This document shows positions 26,763 through 35,421 of a stretch of 64,000 nt of DNA, piece after piece. This DNA comes from Deinococcus sp. AJ005 (GTDB taxonomy: Bacteria; Deinococcota; Deinococci; Deinococcales; Deinococcaceae), in assembly GCF_009017495.1 (NCBI RefSeq), contig NZ_CP044991.1, forward strand, positions 1 to 64,000. The letters are read 5' to 3'. Under the pieces are notes generated by a model. That model ran no database searches, was not told where the DNA came from, and worked only from the letters and a program-made list of their open reading frames with translations. The position numbers and the translations under genes were made by a program. Numbering within the stretch: the first letter of the stretch is position 1; each line of letters opens with the position of its first letter.

Positions 26763-27680
26763 TCAGTAGTCCAGGTTTCGGCCCCGCTGCATCTGCCTTT
26801 CCTCGAAGACACTGGGCACGGGAGTGGCCGTGACCTTGACCACCTCGCCGGGGCTGCTGCCTTTGGGAAGATCCTGCGGATGGCCCACCACCCTGTCGCC
26901 AGTTGAGTTCATGATGAAATGCTGCCGGTCTTTGTGCTGGAGCAGGCCCGTGTAGGTCTCGCCCGCTGTGGTGCTGGTGAGGTACACCGCCTGTACCTGC
27001 TCGCCGTAGCGCCCATGCAGGCTGTCAAAGCCACGCTGCAAGACCCGCGCCCGGTCTGGATCGGTGATCTCGTCGAATAGCCGGCGCATGGAATCTTTGT
27101 CACCCTGCGCGGCGTCAAAGCTCACCACCGTCATGCGCTGCTGGGTCACGCCCTCAAACTGAAGCGGGTGGCCTGCCTGCTCCGCGAGCTGGGTCATGAA
27201 TTCGCGCTGCGTGCGCCCGTTGCCCTCGCGGAAGGGGTGGACCTGGTTGAGACCACTCAGCACGTCGGCGGCCTGGCGGCTGAAGTCCTCGCGGGACAGG
27301 CCGCGCAGCCCGTCTTGTTCGGCCAGCCGGGCGAACAAGCTGTCCAGCTTCGCATTCACCCTGGGGCCTTCCTCGAAGGAAGTTTGCGCTTTGATGAGCT
27401 GCACGGGCTGCTGCTCGCGCTGGCCTTCCAGGGTGAGGGGATCGCCGCGCGTGGTTCCAGCCCATTCATAGACGTCCCCAAACGTGTGCTGGTGAATGGC
27501 GCGTAGGTGGTCCGCGTCGAAGTGGCCACGGGTGGCGGGGGGAGCGGTGCCGTCCTTGATTTCAACAGCCCGGATCGAGGCCAGTTTGCGCTCGGCCTGT
27601 GACAATTCCCCGGCATCTTGGATGCCGAGGCGGTTTTTCATGACTCCATTGTCGCCCGTGTACGGGTCAAGTCCGGCCAC
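26763..27680 (-). CDS. Fic-domain AMP-transferase toxin
   Basis: A 305-residue Fic toxin; such enzymes attach AMP to targets such as gyrase and topoisomerase IV. The motif HPFREGNGRT (H148 is catalytic) is exact. 'GDVYEWAGTTRGDPL' precedes it. The start is GTG at 27680, just 2 bases after the antitoxin stop, so the pair is one operon. C-terminal residues about 215-305 form an extra domain (VYLTSTTAGETYTGLLQH...). Two-gene layout and antitoxin motif mark a class I FIC system (VbhT/VbhA type). Confidence 0.92.
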   Translation of the reverse strand: MAGLDPYTGDNGVMKNRLGIQDAGELSQAERKLASIRAVEIKDGTAPPATRGHFDADHLRAIHQHTFGDVYEWAGTTRGDPLTLEGQREQQPVQLIKAQTSFEEGPRVNAKLDSLFARLAEQDGLRGLSREDFSRQAADVLSGLNQVHPFREGNGRTQREFMTQLAEQAGHPLQFEGVTQQRMTVVSFDAAQGDKDSMRRLFDEITDPDRARVLQRGFDSLHGRYGEQVQAVYLTSTTAGETYTGLLQHKDRQHFIMNSTGDRVVGHPQDLPKGSSPGEVVKVTATPVPSVFEERQMQRGRNLDY

Positions 27681-27682
27681 AG

Positions 27683-27907
27683 CTAGCGGCGGTACTGCTT
27701 CAATACGGCCTCGCGCATCTGCTCGGTGGTCATGGTGCCGTCCACATAACCCTCAAACATGGTCATCGTCTGGGCATCGAGCGGCATTCCTTCCATTGCG
27801 CTGCTGTGGGCCACAGACTGGACGATCTTCCGGCGCTGTTTGCGGGCATCTGCTTCCACCATGAGAGCGTCACTCTGGGCGCGCAACTGATCTTGAAGTG
27901 TGGTCAT
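27683..27907 (-). CDS. VbhA-type antitoxin of Fic
   Basis: A 74-residue antitoxin from the ATG at 27907, which has GGAGG upstream. S35-SAM-E39-G40 fits the [S/T]xxxE[G/N] inhibitory motif that blocks ATP placement in Fic. A second helix pair (MTTEQMREAVLKQY) is typical of VbhA. It precedes and slightly abuts the toxin gene. Confidence 0.9.
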   Translation of the reverse strand: MTTLQDQLRAQSDALMVEADARKQRRKIVQSVAHSSAMEGMPLDAQTMTMFEGYVDGTMTTEQMREAVLKQYRR

Positions 27908-27926
27908 TTCATGGGCCTCCGTAGGA

Positions 27927-27955
27927 AGTATTTTAGCAGATAACGCCGCTGTCAA
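27927..27955 (-). promoter_or_regulatory. promoter of the Fic antitoxin-toxin operon
   Basis: Minus strand: -35 TTGACA (27950-27955), 17-base spacer, -10 AATACT (27927-27932); alternative TAAAAT has a shorter spacer. The antitoxin start is 20 bases downstream. Confidence 0.65.
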
Positions 27956-27967
27956 GGAGTAAAACAT

Positions 27968-28319
27968 GCCTTTTAAAGCTTGCTCGGCGGTGTCAGATCA
28001 ACCTGTTCCACACCACACAGCGAAGGCGGCAGCTTGGGAGACGGGGGCTGCGTGAGGTGATGTCCAGTCGCCGATGCGCGCAGAGTCTATCCGCGTCGCT
28101 GCGATGCTTTGACCCATATACTGTCCGTTAAACACATCCTGTCTATCAGGCTTTTTGCCATTGTTCGGAACGCTGGTGGACCGCCTACCCGTCAAGTTGC
28201 CGCTGATCACCAGGAATCTGCTGCGGGCCACTCTGCACAAGGCGTCTCAATTCAGATGATGGTCAGCATGAGGGGAGGTGGACTGGGTGGGGTGAGGGCG
28301 GCGACATCCCAGGCATCTG
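27968..28319. other. intergenic stretch with doubtful ORF
   Basis: About 350 bases. A minus-strand frame at 27998-28240 (80 residues, 'RQDVFNGQYMGQSIAATRID') has no ribosome site and no recognised match; it may be a gene remnant. Nothing else is supportable. Confidence 0.35.
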
Positions 28320-28775
28320 TCATGGGCCAGCACTCCTTTTTTCAGCCCTGATCTGGGCGCTGGCCAGGGCATAGGCCAGGTCATAGTGCAGGTGTTCCAG
28401 ATTGGCCGGGACCTCGCCCTGAAAGCGGAAGCCGGAGACCAGGGCGGCGGCAGTGTCCAGGGCTTCACGGGCGCTCCGGGTCACGCTGAGGCGAACCATG
28501 TGGCACGTCGCGTAAATCTTCCGGGCGCGGGAGCTGGGCTGTCCAGGCATGACGTCGCCCAGCTTTCCCTTCCAGCCAAGGGCGCGGGCCTCCTGCATCA
28601 ATGCCTGGGCCTCCTTCCATGTCGCCTCGAAGGTCTGCGCCCACATCTGGGCGTCTGCGGCGCTGGCTGGTGCGGGGCCACTGTCCATCTCACCAAGCAG
28701 CGTGTAACAGCGCACCACTCCGCTCAGGGCGTGGGCGGCTTCTGTGGCCTGGGGGTTGGTGGTGGTGTGGGGCAT
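28320..28775 (-). CDS. hypothetical protein, operon 1
   Basis: A 151-residue helical protein ('EATWKEAQALMQEARALGWKG', 'TAAALVSGFRFQGEVPANLEHL'). AAAGGAGCGC precedes the ATG, the leader shared by most genes of this block. Last gene of operon 1, which starts at the promoter at 30020-30050. Function unknown. Confidence 0.7.
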   Translation of the reverse strand: MPHTTTNPQATEAAHALSGVVRCYTLLGEMDSGPAPASAADAQMWAQTFEATWKEAQALMQEARALGWKGKLGDVMPGQPSSRARKIYATCHMVRLSVTRSAREALDTAAALVSGFRFQGEVPANLEHLHYDLAYALASAQIRAEKRSAGP

Positions 28776-28848
28776 GGGGGGCGCGCTCCTTTGGGATACC
28801 GGACTACTCAGGCGGTTGGGAGAGGCCCCCGCAGGGGGCCGCTCGGCG

Positions 28849-29226
28849 TCAGGTCAGCGGAACGCGCAGCAGCTCCACCTGGGGCAAGTCCAGCGGCGCG
28901 GCGCACGCGATATAGGAGTGAGGCACCTGCGCGGGCCAGTCGGCGCGGTGCTGGCGCTGGGCCTGCACCTGGGCGGGAGGCGCACCGTACTCGCTGAAGG
29001 GGCGCACGAAACTGGCATAGATCCAGCACTCGGCGGGGGCATCGGGCCACAGCTCGGCTAGCACTTCGCGGCGGCGCAGCTCGGCGGCCAGTTGCTTTTC
29101 ATAGTCGGCCCGCACGTCCTTCATGTCTTCTGGGGTCACGTCATACCGCTGGCGCAACGTTTCCAGCAGGGTTTCCAGTTCGGCGCGGGGGTCTCTCGTG
29201 GTGGCAAGGGTCTTGATCTCCTGCAT
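28849..29226 (-). CDS. hypothetical protein, operon 1
   Basis: A 125-residue protein with a coiled N-terminal half ('DPRAELETLLETLRQRYDVTPEDMKDVRADYEKQL') and a compact C-terminal half ('ECWIYASFVRPFSEYGAPP'). CAAAGGAGCG precedes the start. A GC hairpin (GGCCCCC/GGGGGCC, 28826-28842) follows its stop on the minus strand. Function unknown. Confidence 0.7.
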   Translation of the reverse strand: MQEIKTLATTRDPRAELETLLETLRQRYDVTPEDMKDVRADYEKQLAAELRRREVLAELWPDAPAECWIYASFVRPFSEYGAPPAQVQAQRQHRADWPAQVPHSYIACAAPLDLPQVELLRVPLT

Positions 29227-29292
29227 GGGCGGCGCTCCTTTGGCTGGGGTGGTTCGGGGTGGTCCCGCCTAGCTGGGCCGGGTCTGCGGTGC

Positions 29293-29985
29293 TTAGCTGG
29301 CCTGGGCGCGGGCGCGGCTGGCCCTGAACGCGGTGAGGGCAATGCTGGCGGCGGTAAAGGTCTTGCCCTCCTCGTTCATCAGGCGGTCAAGCTCCAGCAG
29401 GTCTGCGGTGGACTCCGTGACGCAGTGCAGTTGGCAAACGTCGTGCATCTCCCACATCTTCTGAAACGCCTTGCGGGGGTCCGTGGTGGTGAAGCCCTCG
29501 TGCGGGTGCGCGTGGCCGTTCATCAGGTAGACGCGGGCATATTGGCCGTCTGCCGGGTTGCGGGTGGTGATCCGGTAGGTGTTGAAGTCGGGGCGCTGGA
29601 TGTTGGCAAAGCGGTCCACGTTCACGGTGCGCTCTCCACCATCAGCGGGCAGCAGTTCAAAGGCCACGCTATCCACCAGCACGCGGCGGGCCTGCTCCTC
29701 GGCGGCGTTCTCCAGCTCCTCACAGTTGTAAAGCAACTGCTGAAGGCGGTCCATCAGCTCGGCGGCGGTGTGGTCGCCCTGGCCCTGCGCCTGGGCGTAC
29801 TCGCGGCGGTGGGCCTGCTCCTCTGCGGCGGTCAGGTCACGGTCTGCATAACGCATCATGTAGGCACGGCGGTTGCTGACGTACAGCGCGGGCCAGATGG
29901 GGCCGCCCACATGCGGGCCGCACAGCTCCACGGCGGCGACTTCAAGGCTCCTGATCTCGTTTGGACTGGACGGGATAACTGACAT
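29293..29985 (-). CDS. hypothetical protein, first gene of operon 1
   Basis: A 230-residue soluble protein with no recognised motif ('HVGGPIWPALYVSNRRAYMMRY' near residue 25, 'MNGHAHPHEGFTTTDPRKAFQKMWEMHDV' in the C-terminal half). AAAGGAGCGCC precedes the ATG. Promoter A lies directly upstream. It may belong to a plasmid-borne family of unknown role. Confidence 0.7.
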   Translation of the reverse strand: MSVIPSSPNEIRSLEVAAVELCGPHVGGPIWPALYVSNRRAYMMRYADRDLTAAEEQAHRREYAQAQGQGDHTAAELMDRLQQLLYNCEELENAAEEQARRVLVDSVAFELLPADGGERTVNVDRFANIQRPDFNTYRITTRNPADGQYARVYLMNGHAHPHEGFTTTDPRKAFQKMWEMHDVCQLHCVTESTADLLELDRLMNEEGKTFTAASIALTAFRASRARAQAS

Positions 29986-30019
29986 TTGTGGCGCTCCTTT
30001 CCCTCTGTCTGAGGTAAGT

Positions 30020-30050
30020 ACATAATACAGTATAAACTGTATTATGTCAA
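30020..30050 (-). promoter_or_regulatory. promoter A with 12-bp-arm operator palindrome
   Basis: Minus strand: -35 TTGACA (30045-30050), 17-base spacer, -10 TATTAT (30022-30027). A perfect palindrome with 12-bp arms ACATAATACAGT/ACTGTATTATGT around ATAA spans 30020-30047, covering the whole spacer and -10, so a dimeric repressor would silence it. It drives operon 1. Confidence 0.8.
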
Positions 30051-30086
30051 CTATTCAGAACTCTGATAACGAAACCTCACGGCAAG

Positions 30087-30109
30087 AGAAAAGCCGCGCT
30101 GAACGCGGC
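30087..30109 (-). terminator. terminator of operon 2
   Basis: Minus strand GCCGCG-TTCAG-CGCGGC followed by TTTTCTCTT. It separates operon 2 (30197-32579) from promoter A. Confidence 0.75.
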
Positions 30110-30196
30110 ACAAGACAGAGAGAGAAAGAGGGTTAAGGGGATTGAGCGAGACTGGCGGGCCACCCTGAAAAGTGGGGCCGCGTGCCTATTTCCAGC

Positions 30197-30604
30197 TCAC
30201 AAAAAATCGTCGTCGTTTAGCTCGCCAGTCTCCCGGCAAAAGACCCGCCAGTTTGCGCGGAGCTGCTGGCCGCCCGTGTTGTACTCGTTGCCGCACGCGC
30301 AGCGGGTTCCCTCCCAGTCGCCGGTCATCTCCAGCGTGCGCCCACAGCCGCAGCGGATCGCCCCCGCGTCCCACTGCTCGCGCCCGTAGTCCTGAATGCC
30401 GTGGTCAATCATGGTCCCGGCGCGCACCCCGGCCTGGGCCTGGGCGTAATTCTGGCGGGCGGCGTCGGTGTCCAGGATGACCGCGTGATTTTTCTCGTCC
30501 ACACCAAACATGAAGCCGCTAAAAGCGTCGGCGGCGTAGCTGTAATGCTGTTGCAGGTTGGGGACGTGGACGGGGTCGGGTTCTCTGATCCATTGTGCGG
30601 GCAT
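30197..30604 (-). CDS. hypothetical protein with CxCG zinc-like motif, operon 2
   Basis: A 135-residue protein whose ATG at 30604 follows CAAGGAGG. Two pairs RCGCGRT and CACGNEY (about residues 85-115) look like a zinc ribbon. The longer upstream frame is rejected. Last gene of operon 2. Function unknown. Confidence 0.65.
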   Translation of the reverse strand: MPAQWIREPDPVHVPNLQQHYSYAADAFSGFMFGVDEKNHAVILDTDAARQNYAQAQAGVRAGTMIDHGIQDYGREQWDAGAIRCGCGRTLEMTGDWEGTRCACGNEYNTGGQQLRANWRVFCRETGELNDDDFL

Positions 30605-30669
30605 GGTGTTTTCCTCCTTGAGTGGGTGGGGCTGGCCCCGTCGCCGGGGCCGGGGCCGCCCCTCGGGGC

Positions 30670-31110
30670 TTACAGGGCGCGAATCTCCAGCGGTTGCCAA
30701 TCGGCGGGGTCTCCGAGGGTGGCCGTGAAGTCTCCGCACCAGCGCGCGGGCCGGGGCGTGAGGGTCACGGCGTAGGCGCTGCACCAGGCGTACAGCTCCT
30801 CGGCAGTCTGAAAGGCTGTGTGCGCCGTGGCCGGGGACTGGGTGACGACGTAGCGGTACGGCGAATTCCGGCGCTCGCGGGCCTCGTCGTCCCACTGGGT
30901 GACGTCCAGCGTGTAAGTCTTGCGGGTGTAGCCCTCTCCGGCCAGATCGCGGCCAAGCTGCTGACTCATGTGGGGTAGGCGGTGGCCGCCCCGGTAGGCG
31001 GCGTGGGTGGGTTTGCGAATCACGGTGCGGTGATCGGTGTCCCAGAAGTCGGCGGTGTCGGTGCAATCGAACGTCAGTGCGGGGGTCTGAATGGTGTCGG
31101 CGGCGGTCAT
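30670..31110 (-). CDS. hypothetical protein, operon 2
   Basis: A 146-residue protein with ATG at 31110 after AAGGAGG. N-terminus 'TPALTFDCTDTADFWDTDHRT', then 'HMSQQLGRDLAGEGYTRKTYTLDVTQWDDEARER'. No known domain. Third gene of operon 2. Confidence 0.65.
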   Translation of the reverse strand: MTAADTIQTPALTFDCTDTADFWDTDHRTVIRKPTHAAYRGGHRLPHMSQQLGRDLAGEGYTRKTYTLDVTQWDDEARERRNSPYRYVVTQSPATAHTAFQTAEELYAWCSAYAVTLTPRPARWCGDFTATLGDPADWQPLEIRAL

Positions 31111-31165
31111 GGGTGGCCCTCCTTGGGGAAGGGGCGGGGGCGCGGTGGCCCCCGGCCCGGTTCGT

Positions 31166-31960
31166 TTACCAGTTGGCAGTGATGCCCAGCTCGGCGCGGG
31201 CCGCTGCATTGCCGCTCAGGGCTTCGCTGAGGCGTTGGTGGGCGGGTGAGGGGTCCGCCTGCCCCGTGGGCGCGAAGACCACCGGGCCATAAACAGGGGT
31301 CTGGAGGTCCAGCGCCTTTTGTGCGGCTCCGTTCGGGCGCACGTCGCCGGGCGCGGCGCTATAGATCACGGCGTAAGCCTGCACGCCGCATTCCTCCGGG
31401 GGAACGCGGTACGCCTCGCCCAATTTGCCGTCGATCCACTCATGGGCCTCGTCATTGCCGCCCACCGTCTGCCGCTCGGTGTGGCCGTCCGGCTGCATCA
31501 GGTACAGGTGAAGCGGCGCGGCCTCCCGCGCGTCAATCACGGTGATCTCGTCGGGGCCGCTGATCCCCAATGTGGCCAGGGCCTCCGCGTCACCCTCCAG
31601 GGCGCGGGCGTATACGCTGACCAGATTGTTTCCGCTGGCCATGTTCTGCCGCTGCTGCGCGGGGCTGGGGCCGTCCTCCGGGTCATGGGGCACGATCACG
31701 ATGGGGCCATGCAAGGGGGGGTACTGGGTCAGGTCCAGCCCGATCAGGCGGCTGCCGGGCCAGTTGGGGGCCAGCTCCTTAAGCATCCCTTCCTCGTCAA
31801 TCACCGCCTCATGGTCTTGCAGGGCGTGGTAATGGGCGGGGACGTATTCCAGCCAGCCGCCGATTAGTTTTTTCAGCAGCTCGTAAGTGTCGGTCTCCGG
31901 CGTGATGGGGTGACTTTCCTGCCGTCCATCGGGGTAAATCACGCGCATGGTGGGTTGCAT
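31166..31960 (-). CDS. DUF3846 protein with internal duplication
   Basis: A 264-residue protein of the DUF3846 group. The first half contains 'PETDTYELLKKLIGGWLEYVP', 'DEEGMLKELAPN' and 'GPIVIVPHD', all typical. The second half repeats the plan: 'PDGHTERQTVGG', 'GPVVFAPTG', and ends in 'GNAAARAELGITA', matching 'GDAEALATLGISG' in the first half; so it is an internal duplication. DUF3846 proteins are common on phages and plasmids, role unknown. CAAGGAGCGG precedes the start. Confidence 0.75.
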   Translation of the reverse strand: MQPTMRVIYPDGRQESHPITPETDTYELLKKLIGGWLEYVPAHYHALQDHEAVIDEEGMLKELAPNWPGSRLIGLDLTQYPPLHGPIVIVPHDPEDGPSPAQQRQNMASGNNLVSVYARALEGDAEALATLGISGPDEITVIDAREAAPLHLYLMQPDGHTERQTVGGNDEAHEWIDGKLGEAYRVPPEECGVQAYAVIYSAAPGDVRPNGAAQKALDLQTPVYGPVVFAPTGQADPSPAHQRLSEALSGNAAARAELGITANW

Positions 31961-32027
31961 AGGCTTTCCGCTCCTTGTCCTGGGTGTTGAGGGGGGATGG
32001 AAGGGGGCGCGGTGGCCCCCACTCGGT

Positions 32028-32579
32028 TTAAGCGGCCTGGGCCTGGGTGGGCGCGGCCTTCGCCCTGACGCGCTCCCCGATCTCGCGGGCGCTGGGGTAG
32101 ACGGCGCACAGGTACGCCCACACGGTCCCGGCTTCCTGCTCGGTGAGGTCTGAGAGGGTGTCCAGGGGGAACGGCTCTCCCAGCGCGGCGGCGGCCAGGC
32201 CGTAGTGCTGGGCGCGGGGCAGTCCAGCGGCCCCCATGATCTTGTGCAGCATGTGGGCGCGGCCCTTGCCGATCATGGGAACGGCCAACGCAACGGGCGC
32301 GGGCGGGGTGGGCGTCGGCTCGGTGGGGCCTTCGCGCACCACTTCCAGGCGGCTGCCCGCTTCCTTGCCCCAGTTGAGGTAGGACACGGCGCGGTCAATG
32401 GTGGCCTGATTCTCGCCGTCAATGATGGCCGTGAGGTCGCCGCAGTCGTCGGCGGTCAGGGTCACGATGTGGCTCCCAATGAACAGGCTCGCGCTGGCGC
32501 TGTCGCCCCAGTTGCCGTACAGCTCCACCTTCCATGTGCGGCTGAAGTTCGTGATTTTGGTGGGGGCGGTCTGGGTCAT
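32028..32579 (-). CDS. hypothetical protein, first gene of operon 2
   Basis: A 183-residue protein; N-terminal beta domain ('WKVELYGNWGDSASASLFIGSH'), a proline-rich linker (TEPTPTPPAP) and a C-terminal helical domain ('LPRAQHYGLAAAALGEPFPLDTLSDLTEQEAGTVWAYL'). GAAGGAGCGCC precedes the ATG. Promoter B lies directly upstream. Function unknown. Confidence 0.7.
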   Translation of the reverse strand: MTQTAPTKITNFSRTWKVELYGNWGDSASASLFIGSHIVTLTADDCGDLTAIIDGENQATIDRAVSYLNWGKEAGSRLEVVREGPTEPTPTPPAPVALAVPMIGKGRAHMLHKIMGAAGLPRAQHYGLAAAALGEPFPLDTLSDLTEQEAGTVWAYLCAVYPSAREIGERVRAKAAPTQAQAA

Positions 32580-32580
32580 T

Positions 32581-33440
32581 TTGGCGCTCCTTCCCTCTCT
32601 GTCTGAGGTAAGTACATTCTACAGTTTAAGCTATTTTATGTCAATACTTAGGACAGAGTGTTAAGGTGCGTTTATGCCGTCCCTGTCGGCTTTTCTCTCG
32701 CCTCGCACACGGCCCACACGTCGCCCCCTCCGGGCGTCGTGTGCCGCCCCTGGCGGCGCGGCTACCCCCGTCTTTCCTGATCGCCCCGCCCCGCTCCTAA
32801 GCCCGCTTTTTCCCCCTGCTTTGTGCTGGTGCTGCTGTCAAGCTGGGCCGCTTGAAGCGGCCCAAGGCCGTAACCCGGCGCAGTTCGCCGGGTTTGACAG
32901 CTTCCTGACCGCCCCTCAATCCTGTGGCCGCAGGCCAGCCGGAAAAATGTTTGGGGCCGTTTCCAACATTTTCCGGCTGGCCGATAAGCCCTTTCCGGGT
33001 TCTGATCTTTTGATCTCTTCAAAAAGAACGTGCGGCCCCTGGCCGCTCCCTTCATCCTTTTTCCCTGCCGCGCTCGGCTCGGACGACGGGCCGCCCCGAG
33101 ACCGACGACGGGCGCGGCCCTCCTGCCGTGACCAGCGGGACGGCGGGTCAGGGTGCTGCGCGGCCTCTGGGCCGCGCCCTCTTTTTCGGTGCGCCCCTCA
33201 GCGCCGAAGAAGCCCCGTCAGGGGCGCAGTGCAGCTTGCAGCAGCATCACCCGGAGGGTGAGCCACCATCTGTTGCCCCTTTTACCGGCACACCGCCTGC
33301 TGTCCCTTCCAGGGCTGAAAGGGACTGGAATGCGGTAAGAAATCCAGCGGCATGACGTGAGGAATGCCGCATGTTGGATTTCTGGTTTCCCGGCGCTCCC
33401 CAGCCGGGAAAACCGCATGGAAGGCCGCGCCAACGGCGCA
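32581..33440. repeat. hairpin-rich long repeat, copy 1
   Basis: About 860 bases with no credible gene. Copy 2 is at 35422-36252. Block one (32581-33120) and the last block (33321-33440) are highly similar between copies; the middle differs. It contains a three-way junction at 32834-32901 (outer stem GCTGTCA/TGACAGC around two hairpins), a long hairpin at 32933-32982 (arms CCAGCCGGAAAAATGTT and AACATTTTCCGGCTGG), and a second junction at 33330-33418 (outer ATGCGGT/ACCGCAT). The plus-strand frames in it change character between copies and are probably spurious. Confidence 0.85.
32616..32644 (-). promoter_or_regulatory. promoter B
   Basis: Minus strand: -35 TTGACA (32639-32644), 17-base spacer, -10 TAGAAT (32616-32621). 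It is almost identical to promoter C. The operator palindrome of promoter A is only partly kept (CTGTAGAATGT in place of CTGTATTATGT). Confidence 0.8.
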
Positions 33441-33663
33441 CCCAACCCGCCGTCGCCGAGAGAATGAAACACACCCGCCCTGCCGCCTTACCCCAGAATC
33501 AGAAGGTCAAGCCCTCGCCCTGAACACCTGCCCTCGCCTGGGCCTGAAACGCCCTGCACAACACCCTTTGTCCCGCCTGACAAACCAGACTGAGAAGAAG
33601 TCTCGCCGAGAAATCCACCGTCGCTCTGGTCCCCATGCAACTTCTGGCGCTACAGTTTGATCC

Positions 33664-34299
33664 ATGAAGGGATCGATCTGGAGATTCTGGCCCCTGGTCC
33701 TGATGGGTCTGTCTCATGCCGCAGCAGCGCCCAATTGCGACACCCTACGGCTGAACCACTTTGAAGCAATAAGGTATATAGATAAAGCAGAGTTTCCCAA
33801 TCCATCAAAAGAAGTGTTGATTGGGATTCAGGAAATGAAAAAACCCGTCGCAGTATGCGGACTAGCTGTAGAAAATACCACCAATTTAATTACGATCAAA
33901 GCCAAAAAGAGAGATATTCTAGCTTTCTCAACAAATACGACTGGTGACACATCGCCTATATCTCTTAGCAGCTATTCCATAAGGCAAGATGGCTTGGTGG
34001 TTGAGGGCATCAAGATTAATATAACGATGCTGGATACAGATAAAAACTACAGCGCAAAAGCAAGTATACCGGGTCTGATGATAGATAACAGTGCTGTCGG
34101 CATGAGGATAGATGGCGGAAAGCTCTTGCCGATGTATTGGCCGGACGGTGATTGGAACAGAATTGCGATACCTAAAAAGACCAGGACCCTTGAGTTTTAC
34201 CTCAAGAGCGAACTGGATACAAACTGGCAAAGGGTAAGCGTGGATTTAAAATCACCCACGATTAAAGTCTATAGAAAATTCCCTTTTCCAGCCAAGTAA
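33664..34299 (+). CDS. secreted hypothetical protein
   Basis: A 211-residue AT-rich gene that differs from its neighbours, suggesting transfer. Signal peptide KGSIWRFWPLVLMGLSHAAAA, cleaved probably after AAA. TACAGT lies 7 bases before the ATG, so leaderless. The mature part is beta-rich with two cysteines (NCDTLR, VCGLAV). It lies between the two copies of the repeat. Function unknown. Confidence 0.7.
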   Translation: MKGSIWRFWPLVLMGLSHAAAAPNCDTLRLNHFEAIRYIDKAEFPNPSKEVLIGIQEMKKPVAVCGLAVENTTNLITIKAKKRDILAFSTNTTGDTSPISLSSYSIRQDGLVVEGIKINITMLDTDKNYSAKASIPGLMIDNSAVGMRIDGGKLLPMYWPDGDWNRIAIPKKTRTLEFYLKSELDTNWQRVSVDLKSPTIKVYRKFPFPAK

Positions 34300-34507
34300 A
34301 CTCTGAAGTAGCGTCTGGTCAATGGACTTAAAAATAACGGGGCCATAGCCTGCGCGTTGCGAGGCTCCCCGCCTGGAGGCGGGGCGGGGGGGTGGTGTCT
34401 GTGAGGCGGCAGCCGAACGGGCCAACACAGCAGCCGCCACCCCTGCCCGGAGAGCGGGCGGCTTCCTCGCCTTTTCCCCGGCGCTGCTGGCCGGGGCGGG
34501 CGCTGGG

Positions 34508-34849
34508 CTAGGCGGCGGCGGTGTCCGCGAGACTTTGCAACACCTGGCCGCGCTGGCAGGTGCGCTCGATCAGGACCGCGATCCCGTCCAGGTCCGGGTC
34601 ATGGCGGCACGCCTCAAGCTCCCCCAAGGCTTTGGCGGTGCGCGCCGCGTGCAGGAGGCAGCTCGCCTGACGGTCAGGGTTCGGCGGGATGCTGAGGCAG
34701 GAGCGTAAATCTTCCAGGCGCGTCCCGGCCTTTGGGTGGCCGACAGCGGCGGCGCGGCGAGCCTCGCGGATGCGCTGGGCGTGCTGGCGGCGGGTAAAGC
34801 GCATGACAGCGGCGGCGGTCTCAGTTTCGGCGGTGCGGGCGGTGGGCAT
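34508..34849 (-). CDS. hypothetical protein, operon 3
   Basis: A 113-residue helical, arginine-rich protein ('MRFTRRQHAQRIREARRAAAV') with four cysteines. GAGGAGCGCC precedes the ATG. Second gene of operon 3, after the J-domain gene. Function unknown. Confidence 0.65.
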   Translation of the reverse strand: MPTARTAETETAAAVMRFTRRQHAQRIREARRAAAVGHPKAGTRLEDLRSCLSIPPNPDRQASCLLHAARTAKALGELEACRHDPDLDGIAVLIERTCQRGQVLQSLADTAAA

Positions 34850-34924
34850 GGGGGGCGCTCCTCGTCGGGGAAGGGGGGGGGAAGGGGTGGCCCCGCCTGA
34901 TCGCGGGGCCGTGCTGCTGGGGGC

Positions 34925-35419
34925 TTAGCTGGCGGCGCGCAGGCTGCGGCTGCGGGTATGGACCCGTTCGCTGCCGTACTTCTCGCGCATCTCCTCCATG
35001 CTGGTTTTGCCCCTGCCACTGCTGTATTTGCCCTTAAAGGCCCACTTCTCCCGCTTGTGCATCCACCAGTAGTCGGCGGCCTTCAGCGTGTCCTTGTGGG
35101 GCTTGGTCTCGCCGCTGACCCACACCCACGCCCCGATGATTTCAATGTCTATGCCCTCCAGATGGGCGATTTTTTCAATGGCCTCCTGAACTTTGGCTTC
35201 AACGTCGACCTCCTCCTGGCGGGTCTTGTACCATTTGTCCTCGCCGTAGTCGCTGTCCGGCTTGCCGCTCAGAATCCGCGCCATTGCTGCCGCGTACTGG
35301 TTGTTGATCTCCTGCATCTGCTCAGTGCTGCCGCCCTTGTCGGGGTGAAACTCTTTGCACAATTTGCGGTAGGCGGTCTTGAGTTCGTTGCTGTCGTTGA
35401 TCTCTTGGAAATAGTTCAT
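34925..35419 (-). CDS. J-domain (DnaJ-like) protein, first gene of operon 3
   Basis: A 164-residue protein from the ATG at 35419 (GAAGGAGCGCC upstream). Residues about 1-45 are a J-domain with the invariant HPD (EFHPDKGG). The rest is unlike DnaJ: a helix ('VQEAIEKIAHLEG'), then 'IIGAWVWVSGETKPHKDTLKAADYWWMHKREKW', so it may recruit DnaK to a plasmid or phage-related target. Promoter C is directly upstream. Confidence 0.85.
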   Translation of the reverse strand: MNYFQEINDSNELKTAYRKLCKEFHPDKGGSTEQMQEINNQYAAAMARILSGKPDSDYGEDKWYKTRQEEVDVEAKVQEAIEKIAHLEGIDIEIIGAWVWVSGETKPHKDTLKAADYWWMHKREKWAFKGKYSSGRGKTSMEEMREKYGSERVHTRSRSLRAAS

Positions 35420-35421
35420 CT

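Noticed and set aside
27998..28240. 80-residue minus-strand ORF between Fic antitoxin and operon 1
   Set aside because: No ribosome site, no recognisable motif; not strong enough to list as a gene.
30041..30050. Radiation/desiccation response motif (RDRM) at promoters A-C
   Set aside because: Only the half site TTATGTCA is present, which is also just the -35 plus flanking bases; the second half is not conserved.
32674..33261. 195-residue plus-strand ORF in the repeat, with counterpart at 35515-35979
   Set aside because: Proline/arginine-rich low-complexity sequence that runs through hairpins; its length and C-terminus change between copies and there is no good ribosome site.
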